Below, piece after piece: positions 33,475 to 40,325 of a stretch of 64,000 bases of DNA; position 1 is the stretch's first letter, and each line of letters opens with the position of its first letter. Position numbers and translations under genes: made by a program. Under the pieces are notes generated by a model. That model saw nothing but the letters and a program-made list of their open reading frames with translations. It searched no databases and had not been told where the DNA came from. The DNA is from Streptomyces malaysiense (GTDB lineage Bacteria > Actinomycetota > Actinomycetes > Streptomycetales > Streptomycetaceae), in the NCBI RefSeq assembly GCF_000980885.2, contig NZ_LBDA02000008.1, positions 1 to 64,000 on the forward strand. Reading direction: 5' to 3'.

Positions 33475-34515
33475 CCCGAAGTCCGCGACGGGACGGGCCC
33501 GGCCGTCCTCCCCGAGCAGCAGGCGGCCGTCCCCCGCGGTGGGCCGGAACTCGCCCACGGCGTGCACCGGGATCGGCGCGAGGGCCGCACGGACCGCGGC
33601 GAGCCGGCCGGGGGCGATCCCGCACACCAGCTCCCAGTCACCCCAGCTCAGGGCCAGCGCCCGCGGGTCGACGCCCAGCGCCGCCGCCACCTTGCGGGCC
33701 GCCGGCCCGGGGAGGAGGGCCGCCGAGTCGACCACCGCGTCCAGGCCGTTGACCCGGGCGAGTTCGTCCAGCGCGGCGCCCAGACCGTCGGAGGCGTCGG
33801 TGCAGCAGCTGACCGCGCCGGTGGCGGCCAGCCGTATCCCCTCCGGCACCCGTGCCACGGGGCGGGTGAGGGCCGCCTCCAGCGCGGCGGCGTCGGCGGC
33901 GGTCAGCCGGGGTACGTCCGGGCGGTACAGGGCGCGCAGCACCGCCGCCCAGAACAGCCCCGGCTCCCCGACGACGCACAGCAGGTCACCGGGTGCCGCG
34001 CCGGTGCGGCGCAGCACCCGGTCGGCGCGGACGCGTCCGGTCGCCGCGGCCGTGGCGGTGAACTCCGGGCCGTCCTTGATGTTGCCGCCCAGTACGGGGC
34101 AGGACCAGGTGCGGCACGCCTCGGCCAGACCTTGGAGGAACCGGTCGTAGGCGTGGACGGTCATGTCCCCGGGCATGACGGTGGACACGAGCAGCCCGGT
34201 CGGTGTCGCGCCCACGGCGGCCAGGTCGCTCAGGTTGATGACGGCGGTGAGCCAGCCGTAGGACAGGTAGTCGGGCTCGCGGAAGTCGAAGACGACCGGC
34301 CTGGGGCACGGGTCGATGGTGCTGACCACCACCTCGTCCGGGCCCGGCGGCTCGGTCAGCGCGCAGTCGTCGCCGATGACGTCGCCGAGGGAGTTGCGCG
34401 ACTGCAACCGTGGGAGCACCAGCCTTTCCACGACGGCTCGTTCGCCGAGTTCGGCCAGGGTCGCGCGGTGCGAGCTGAGAACGCCGGTCGGGTTCTGGGG
34501 CGGGTGTACGGTCAC
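33367..34515 (-). CDS. ThiL/PurM-like kinase (AIR-synthase-related)
   Basis: The 382-residue protein belongs to the PurM/ThiL superfamily. The GDDCALTE segment, the AVINLSDLAAVGATP strand, VLGGNIKDGPE and CTDASDGLGAALDEL match ThiL motifs that bind ATP-Mg. ThiL phosphorylates thiamine phosphate; relatives act on other phosphorylated nucleoside-like substrates. No thiamine gene is nearby, so a specialised role next to the HIT/PRTase/phosphatase operon is more likely. The GTG start at 34515 has a strong GGGAGGT RBS. Its 3' end overlaps the phosphatase gene on the opposite strand by 108 bp, yet both reading frames retain family-like sequence. Confidence 0.78.
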   Translation of the reverse strand: MTVHPPQNPTGVLSSHRATLAELGERAVVERLVLPRLQSRNSLGDVIGDDCALTEPPGPDEVVVSTIDPCPRPVVFDFREPDYLSYGWLTAVINLSDLAAVGATPTGLLVSTVMPGDMTVHAYDRFLQGLAEACRTWSCPVLGGNIKDGPEFTATAAATGRVRADRVLRRTGAAPGDLLCVVGEPGLFWAAVLRALYRPDVPRLTAADAAALEAALTRPVARVPEGIRLAATGAVSCCTDASDGLGAALDELARVNGLDAVVDSAALLPGPAARKVAAALGVDPRALALSWGDWELVCGIAPGRLAAVRAALAPIPVHAVGEFRPTAGDGRLLLGEDGRARPVADFGSRRFDARSSFTHGLEPYAELLVHGELYDTGVADRQ

Positions 34516-34570
34516 CGGACCTCCCGGAATGTGGTCGTGCCGGTTCCCCGATGCGGAAGCACGGGGTGCG

Positions 34571-34620
34571 TCGAACAGGGGACGACAGGGGACGGCAGGG
34601 GACGACAGGAGACGGACGGA
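34571..34620. repeat. 10-bp tandem repeat, consensus GACGACAGGG
   Basis: About four and a half imperfect copies lie in the 439-bp gap between the divergent ThiL-like and two-TM genes. The purine-rich, G-clustered sequence may be mere low complexity or a regulatory or G-quadruplex-prone element. Confidence 0.6.
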
Positions 34621-34670
34621 CGCGGGCGGCCCGGGGACGGCGGCCCCGGTGCGGGCGCGCGGTGCGCCTC

Positions 34671-34713
34671 GGACAGGACACGGACGGATGTGGACAGCAC
34701 ACGGACAGCACAC
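34671..34713. repeat. 11-bp tandem repeat, consensus GGACAGCACAC
   Basis: Four imperfect copies follow the 10-bp repeat in the same intergenic gap; the last two are identical. The rest of the gap (34714-34954) shows only an AAAGGAGGAA RBS before the two-TM gene. Confidence 0.55.
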
Positions 34714-34954
34714 GGGCGGCGACCCGGTGCGGACGCACAGGATGTCCCGGAGCGTGGCAGCGACTGTAGCGGCCGGGACCGGCCGGTGCCCCCGCCCGCG
34801 CGGTGCCGGCGCCGCGCACCACCACGTCACCACGGCGGCACCGCACGGCCCCGCGGATCCGGCCGCCGCGCTGGCACATTGGTCACCGGGCCCGGCGTGC
34901 AGGGCGGCGGGCCCGCGCTGTGGCGCGGCACGGCCGCGTGAAAGGAGGAAGCGG

Positions 34955-35815
34955 ATGCCCATGCGGCTCCCGGCCCGGCTCCGAACGGGCCTCGACGACA
35001 TCCGGCACCGCCGCCGGCTGGACACGTACGTCACCTTCCTGCTCGGCCTCGCGGTGACCGGTCTCGGCCTGTCGGGAGTGGTCGACACCAGGGTGGTGGG
35101 CAGCGCGGTCCTGGCCGGCGTGAGCTTCCTGGTCCTCAACTCGGTGCCGCAGCTGCAGCGGCCCGACACGGAGGCGGTGCTGCGGGACCGCTCGGACTAC
35201 CGGACCGTCGCCGAACTGCTGAGGCACGCCAGGGATCTGCGGGTCTACGGACCGACGGCCGTGCACGTGCTGGTCAACTCGGCGGAGATCAGGAGGGAGA
35301 TACTCGACCGGGGCGGCAGCTGCCGGGTCGTCGTGCAGGCGCCCGATCCCGCGCAGTTGCGGATGACGGCTCTGCAGCTGGATTCCAGCATGGACCTGGA
35401 GATGACCCTCCGGCAGTCCCTGTCGGTGCTGCGGCGCCTCGGCGGACACCCGCGATTCGCACACCGGTTGATCCCGTTCAACCCGGGCTTCAGCCTGCTG
35501 GTCGTCAACGCGGACGCGCCCGACGGCTACGTCATCGTGGAGACGCACGGGTTCCAGGACGAGAGCATCGCCGACCGCATGCACATCAGGATCACCAAGG
35601 CGGAGTCGGCGCGTTGGTTCGCCTACTGGACGGCCCGTTTCGAGGCGCTGTGGGAGGCGGCGTCCGAGGACCCGGGGACGGGGAACGAGCCGGGGGCGGA
35701 CGGCGCGGGGGCGGGTACGGGTACCGACGGGGGGAGCGGTACCGGTGAAGGTGCCGGTGCCGGACGACCGCCGCACGACCCGCGGGGCACCCTCACCGCC
35801 GGGCGGCCGGAGTGA
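34955..35815 (+). CDS. Two-TM membrane protein with PLD-like soluble domain
   Basis: The 286-residue protein has two predicted TM helices (about residues 24-43 and 47-64) followed by a cytosolic alpha/beta domain (about 75-235) and a Gly/Ala-rich tail. The soluble domain (RVYGPTAVHVLVN; ILDRGGSCRVVVQAPD; a late GFSLLVVN strand) recalls phospholipase-D-like folds but lacks any HKD motif. It could therefore be a ligand-binding or inactive version; the family is not firmly recognised. ATG 34955 follows an AAAGGAGGAA RBS. It overlaps the SIR2 gene by GTGA, so the two are made together; two-TM proteins next to immune effectors often permeabilise or anchor at the membrane. Confidence 0.65.
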   Translation: MPMRLPARLRTGLDDIRHRRRLDTYVTFLLGLAVTGLGLSGVVDTRVVGSAVLAGVSFLVLNSVPQLQRPDTEAVLRDRSDYRTVAELLRHARDLRVYGPTAVHVLVNSAEIRREILDRGGSCRVVVQAPDPAQLRMTALQLDSSMDLEMTLRQSLSVLRRLGGHPRFAHRLIPFNPGFSLLVVNADAPDGYVIVETHGFQDESIADRMHIRITKAESARWFAYWTARFEALWEAASEDPGTGNEPGADGAGAGTGTDGGSGTGEGAGAGRPPHDPRGTLTAGRPE

Positions 35816-37725
35816 AAGGGGCCGACGACTTCGCCGTGGACGACTCCCGCGTGCCGGACGGCACATACGCGCGGCTGGCCGCCCTGGGGCCGGCGGCGGT
35901 GACCTTCTGGTCGGGCGCCGGGGTCTCCCGGGACGCGCCGTCGGCACTGCCCGCGGCGGCCGCGCTCACCCAACGGGTCTTCGGCACGTTCTTCACGTCC
36001 TGCGACAACCGGGACCCGTACTCCGTCGTGATGGACCACCACGCGGCGGTCGGCTGGACGGCCGAACCCCTCTGCGACCGGCTGCCGGACGTCGGCCCGT
36101 CGGTCCGGCTCCCCCGCCTGGAAGCCGTTCTCGGCGTCGCCGACCGCGTCCTCGGCGGCAACCGGGCGCTGCGGATCCTGGACGTCATGGGCACCGCGCC
36201 GCCCAACCGGCTGCACCGGCTCTTCGCCCGGCACCTGGCAGCCGGCGGCACCCACGTCACCGCCAACTTCGACGACTGCGTCGAACGCGCCCATGTGAAG
36301 ATCTGCGGCACGGCACCGGACCCCCGCCGTCTGCTGCACTTCCACGACTCGGTCCGCGACGACCCCGGCCACGCGTCCCTGGGCGCCACGCTCGCCCGGA
36401 TCGAGGCCGGGTTCCCCGCGTCCAGGGCGGCCGAGCTGACCGGTGTCCTCGCGGCCTCCCCCGCCGTGGTCGTCACCGGCTACAGCGGCAGCGACTTCTT
36501 CGACGTCGACCCGATGCTGGCGCGGCTCGAACCGGGCACGCTGGCCGGTCTGCTCGTCGTCTGGGTCAACCACGAGACGGCCCGCGTGGAGCACCCGGCC
36601 ACCCACCCGTCCACGCGGCGGCCCGCCATGGCGCGCCTGCTCGAACGGGCCGGTGCCGAGGTCGTCGTCCTGTGCGGCGACACCGCCGACGTCATGGCGC
36701 GACTGGGGCACGCCCTGGGCCTGCCGCCGCTGGAACCGCTGGAACCGGCCGAACCGGGCGGGCCGGTCTGGACCGATGTGCCCGTCACCCCGCGGGAGCG
36801 GATCGCGGCGACCCTCGCCCTCCACCGCGCGCTGGGGCTGGTGGGCGAGGTCGGCGCCCTGCTCGACGACGAGTCCGTCCGTACGGCCTGCGCCGCCGCC
36901 GACGTCCGCCGGGCCCGCAGCGAGTGGCTGTGGGAGCAGGGGCGCTGGCGCGACCTGCGAGGACTGTGGTGGTCCGAGCCGCGGCCGGACGGCGTGAGCG
37001 CGGCGGAACGCGCCGAACGCATCGGCGCCTGCCTGTGGGTCGAGGGGCGTCTGCTGCCGGCGTACCTGTGGCTGCGCCACCACCGGTGCCGCGCCCGGCC
37101 GGACGAGGTCTCGCGTCTGGTCGAGACGGAGGGCAGGAGCCTGGAGCACCTGGCGCGGGTGCCCGGCGTACGGTGGCTCGCCCGGCTCCTGATCCGGCGC
37201 TTCCTGCGGGAGACGGCGGACCTCGGCGCGAGCGGCGACATCGGTCTGCGCCGCAAGGTGGACGACGTGCGGAGCAGCCTGACGGCACTGGCGGCGGGCG
37301 GACCCCGGCAGGGCGACCGGGCGGAGGAGGACCGGGTCTGGTACGTGGAGAGCGGCAGCGTCCTCGGCTCCCTCAACTACCGGCACCGGCTGCTCCGCGA
37401 CACCTACGACCCGGCGTTCGACGACGCGTACCTCGACCGGGCCTACCGGAGCGTGGCGGAGCGGTACGCGTCGATCGGATCCGTCTCCGGGGAACTGCGC
37501 ACCCATCTCCTTCCGGGCGCGGAACGGGTCTTCACCTTCGGCGAATACGTGACGGCGCTGCGCAGACTCCAGTACGGCCCCGTCCACCGCACCCGCCTCG
37601 CCGCCCGCTTCGCGATCGTCCGGTCGGCCCGGGTGCTGCGCGGCCGGTCCCGCCGGAACCGAACCGGGTCGCCCCCCGGTACACCGGACAGGACCGGCAA
37701 CGGCCCGGCACACGAGGCTCGTTGA
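35812..37725 (+). CDS. SIR2-domain protein, probable NAD-binding effector
   Basis: The 637-residue protein starts with a SIR2 domain (about residues 25-300). It shows the NAD loop SGAGVSRDAPS (GAGVS at 35-39), TANFDDCVE (150-158), HFHDS (176-180, near the usual catalytic His position) and VVTGYSGSDFFD (220-231), the pattern of bacterial SIR2 domains linked with NAD depletion in defence systems. The C-terminal 330 residues are helical and unrecognised, ending in an Arg-rich tail; they could be the sensor. The GTG start is coupled to the two-TM gene. Deacetylase activity cannot be excluded, but the length and architecture fit anti-phage SIR2 proteins better than housekeeping sirtuins (about 240 residues). 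Confidence 0.8.
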   Translation: MKGADDFAVDDSRVPDGTYARLAALGPAAVTFWSGAGVSRDAPSALPAAAALTQRVFGTFFTSCDNRDPYSVVMDHHAAVGWTAEPLCDRLPDVGPSVRLPRLEAVLGVADRVLGGNRALRILDVMGTAPPNRLHRLFARHLAAGGTHVTANFDDCVERAHVKICGTAPDPRRLLHFHDSVRDDPGHASLGATLARIEAGFPASRAAELTGVLAASPAVVVTGYSGSDFFDVDPMLARLEPGTLAGLLVVWVNHETARVEHPATHPSTRRPAMARLLERAGAEVVVLCGDTADVMARLGHALGLPPLEPLEPAEPGGPVWTDVPVTPRERIAATLALHRALGLVGEVGALLDDESVRTACAAADVRRARSEWLWEQGRWRDLRGLWWSEPRPDGVSAAERAERIGACLWVEGRLLPAYLWLRHHRCRARPDEVSRLVETEGRSLEHLARVPGVRWLARLLIRRFLRETADLGASGDIGLRRKVDDVRSSLTALAAGGPRQGDRAEEDRVWYVESGSVLGSLNYRHRLLRDTYDPAFDDAYLDRAYRSVAERYASIGSVSGELRTHLLPGAERVFTFGEYVTALRRLQYGPVHRTRLAARFAIVRSARVLRGRSRRNRTGSPPGTPDRTGNGPAHEAR

Positions 37726-37734
37726 GGCCGGGTC

Positions 37735-38307
37735 TCAGCGCACCAGGAGACCGACGGCGGCCCTCAGCCGGCCGAGGTAGAACTGCCGTGACGCGGCCTG
37801 ATGCTTGAGGCCGATCGATGCGCTGATCAGCGTCTGCGCGATCAAGGGGGCCGCGTCCCGCCCGGACTCGGCGGCGACCGCTCCCGTGACCAGCTCCTCG
37901 AAGCGCCGCGGCGCGGTTTCGGCGATCTCTCCGAGGAGGCCGGGGTTGTCCTCGACGACCGCCGCGACGTCGTGCGCCAGCGGGCCGATGTAGCGGCCCG
38001 CCCACTGGTCGAACGCTTCCACGAGACGCTCCGCGAGGGGGCGTCCGGTATCGGCCAGGACGTGTTCGACCGCCGCGATGTCACGCTCCAGGGCCTGGGT
38101 GACCGCGGCGCGGAACAGCGCCTCCTTCGAGGAGAAGAGGAAGTAGAGCCCCGGCCGGGAGATGTCCGCCGCCCGCGCCACTTCCTCCATCGAGGTCTTC
38201 CGGTAACCGAATCGCGCGAACGTGAGCATCGCGGAGTCCAGGACCAGGGTCCGGCGATCGGTATCGGCGACTGGCGGCGGCGGGTGGCCGGCATCGGGAT
38301 TGCTCAT
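37735..38307 (-). CDS. TetR-family repressor
   Basis: The 190-residue protein has the TetR N-terminal HTH (residues 20-65: FARFGYRKTSMEEVARAADISRPGLYFLF in pieces) and an all-helical ligand domain. It is divergent from an SDR gene; a perfect inverted repeat sits between them at 38334-38349, so it most likely represses that gene and itself. It is convergent with the SIR2 gene, with 9 bp between them. Confidence 0.88.
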   Translation of the reverse strand: MSNPDAGHPPPPVADTDRRTLVLDSAMLTFARFGYRKTSMEEVARAADISRPGLYFLFSSKEALFRAAVTQALERDIAAVEHVLADTGRPLAERLVEAFDQWAGRYIGPLAHDVAAVVEDNPGLLGEIAETAPRRFEELVTGAVAAESGRDAAPLIAQTLISASIGLKHQAASRQFYLGRLRAAVGLLVR

Positions 38308-38333
38308 GGAACAAGCATACGAGCGATAATCGA

Positions 38334-38349
38334 ACTATACAAATATAGT
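38334..38349. promoter_or_regulatory. Inverted repeat ACTATA-CAAA-TATAGT, probable TetR operator
   Basis: Perfect 6-bp arms with a 4-bp spacer lie between the divergent TetR (start 38307) and SDR (start 38371) genes, in a strikingly AT-rich stretch for this genome. The position allows blocking of both promoters. Confidence 0.65.
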
Positions 38350-38370
38350 CTAGTGCGTATAGTCGACGTC

Positions 38371-39339
38371 ATGGCTCACGCACTCATCTCCACGCCCTTC
38401 ACCGCCACCAGCACCGCGGACGAGGTGCTGCGAGGCGTCGAACTCACCGGCGTCCGCGCGATCGTGACGGGTGCTTCTTCCGGACTCGGGGTCGAGACGG
38501 CTCGGGTTCTGGCCGCTGCCGGGGCGGAAGTGACGCTCGCTGTCCGGAACACGGCGGCGGGTGACACCGTCGCCGAGACGATCGGGAGGCCGGCCGGAGG
38601 AATCCGTCCCCGGGTCGTCCGGCTCGACCTCGCCGACCGGACCTCCGTCACGCGATTCGTCGACGCGTGGCGCGGCCCGCTCCACCTGCTGATCAACAAC
38701 GCCGGCGTGGTCACCGCCGGCCTCGAACGCACGCGTGAGGGCTGGGAGTTGCAGTTCGCGACGAACCATCTCGGCCACTTCGCCCTGACCACCGGCCTTC
38801 ATGACGCCCTGGCCCTGGGAGCGGCCGACCGCGACGGAGCACGGATCGTCTCGGTCAGTTCGACGGCGCACATGCGGTCCGGCGTCGACTTCGACGACCT
38901 CCACTTCGAGCGTCGCGGCTACGATCCGCAGATCGCCTACGCCCGGTCGAAGACGGCGAACTCCCTCCTCGCCGTCGAGGCGACCCGCCGCTGGGCGTCC
39001 GACGGCATCGTCGCCAACGCGGTGAATCCGGGCGGTATCGCGACAGGACTGCAGCGGAACTTCACGCCGCGGCAGAAGGAGTCGCTCGCCGCGGCCGAGG
39101 CCGCCGGAGTCTTCACCTACAAGACGGTCGAGCAGGGGGCCGCCACCACGGTCGTCGCGGCCGTCGCCCCGGAGTTCGCCCGCTCCGGAGGCCACTACCT
39201 CGACGACGCGCGAGAGGCCTACACCGTGCCGAACGACGCCGACCTCGCGCAGCACCCGCACGGCGTCAAGGAATGGGCACTCGATCCCGCCCTCGCCGAA
39301 CGCCTCTGGACCGTCTCGGCCGACCTGCTCCGCGCCTGA
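38371..39339 (+). CDS. SDR-family oxidoreductase (retinol-dehydrogenase-like)
   Basis: The 322-residue protein has the extended-type SDR pattern: TGASSGLG cofactor loop (about residues 32-39), AVRN after the second strand, NNAGV, catalytic Ser in VSVSSTAHM, YARSK (YxxxK) and NPGGI. It resembles the light-dependent protochlorophyllide/retinol-dehydrogenase-like SDRs common in actinomycetes, with no clear pathway. It is under probable control of the divergent TetR gene. Confidence 0.85.
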   Translation: MAHALISTPFTATSTADEVLRGVELTGVRAIVTGASSGLGVETARVLAAAGAEVTLAVRNTAAGDTVAETIGRPAGGIRPRVVRLDLADRTSVTRFVDAWRGPLHLLINNAGVVTAGLERTREGWELQFATNHLGHFALTTGLHDALALGAADRDGARIVSVSSTAHMRSGVDFDDLHFERRGYDPQIAYARSKTANSLLAVEATRRWASDGIVANAVNPGGIATGLQRNFTPRQKESLAAAEAAGVFTYKTVEQGAATTVVAAVAPEFARSGGHYLDDAREAYTVPNDADLAQHPHGVKEWALDPALAERLWTVSADLLRA

Positions 39340-39365
39340 CGGCGTGCGTTCACGCTCGGGCCGTC

Positions 39366-39815
39366 CTACGGCCGTGCCTTCTCGACGGCCGACTTGAGCT
39401 GGCGGAGCATCGCCGTGGAGCGCCGCTCGACGATACGCCGTGCCAGCGACTGCGGCAGCTTCAGTCTGAACTCGAGGTCCTGGCGTACCTTCAGCTCGGT
39501 GTTGCCGTCCGCCGTCCTCGCGAGCTGGAAGACGGCGTCGTTGCGTGAGATCGGCGCGTCCTCCTGTCCCTCCACCAGACGCCAGACCAGTTGCCGCTCG
39601 GTGTGCTCGAAGGCCAGCACCTGTGTCACCCTCATGCCGATGGCGCTCAGCACGAGCCGGGCCCTGAGCGGCCGTGCGCTCTCGTCCGACTCCACGACCT
39701 CCGCCGACTCGACGTCCTGCTGCCACTGTGGGTAGGTGGCGATGTCGCGGAGCGTGGACAGCAGCCTCTCCGGCGGCGAAGCGATCTCCAGGGTGTGGCT
39801 GACCGTGGTTCCCAT
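39366..39815 (-). CDS. SRPBCC (START-like) family protein
   Basis: The 149-residue protein has the polyketide_cyc2/SRPBCC pattern, beginning VSHTLEIASPPERLLSTLRDIATYPQW in pieces, with the W-x-x-D boundary and a long C-terminal helix (LARRIVERRSTAMLRQLKSAVE). Such proteins bind hydrophobic ligands or lipids. The start at ATG 39815 fits a GAGAGG RBS; upstream ORF extension is not protein-like. No functional partner is evident. Confidence 0.75.
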   Translation of the reverse strand: MGTTVSHTLEIASPPERLLSTLRDIATYPQWQQDVESAEVVESDESARPLRARLVLSAIGMRVTQVLAFEHTERQLVWRLVEGQEDAPISRNDAVFQLARTADGNTELKVRQDLEFRLKLPQSLARRIVERRSTAMLRQLKSAVEKARP

Positions 39816-40325
39816 CGCGTGGTCCTCTCCCAGTCGTTCGTCTCGGCGAGCGCGTCCGTCCGCCGCAGTCTCCGGGAGCGCGGTCGCGCCACTCTTAAGC
39901 GGCGCTGAAGCCGGCGGGACGGTACGGGGCGGCGGCGGACGGACGGCGGGAGACGGGCCGGCGGCGGCCGCGCCCCGGCGGGCGGCTCGCACGCCTGGTG
40001 CAGGGTGCCCGTGGCGGAACAATGGAAATTGTGTGTGGGGGCGGTGCATTGTGCCTTGAAGGGCTAACAAGGCAACCCCTAATCGTCTTTTCCGGCCCCT
40101 ATCGTATAGCGGTTCGGGCAATAGGTGGAACCTGTGAAGGAAGGGATGCAAGCGGTCGATGTTAAAAGATTTGTCAGTGTTTGATGCCTTTTGGTAGTGA
40201 CTATTTTGGTCAAATGTGCCTGCCCTAGGAGTGACGCCGTCGCGGAGGCGGGGACACATCTGGTAGTCATATCTGTATGGCTTGTGCAGGTATTCGTGCT
40301 GGCATCAGGCAATGGGGGTCGCAGG
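39816..40325. other. AT-rich regulatory gap upstream of the LAL regulator
   Basis: The first 200 bp are ordinary GC-rich sequence. From about 40010 to 40320 the base composition falls sharply, with T-rich runs that stand out in this genome. No protein-coding potential is convincing. It most likely contains the promoter and operator region for the large regulator gene. Confidence 0.5.
40171..40200 (+). promoter_or_regulatory. Candidate promoter of the LAL gene
   Basis: TTGTCA (40171-40176) and TAGTGA (40195-40200) are separated by 18 bp in the AT-rich gap, about 125 bp before the chosen start. The match to vegetative sigma consensus is moderate. Confidence 0.35.

Noticed and set aside
34571..34713. 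CRISPR array
   Set aside because: The repeats are 10-11 bp, directly tandem and without unique spacers; no cas gene is in the window.
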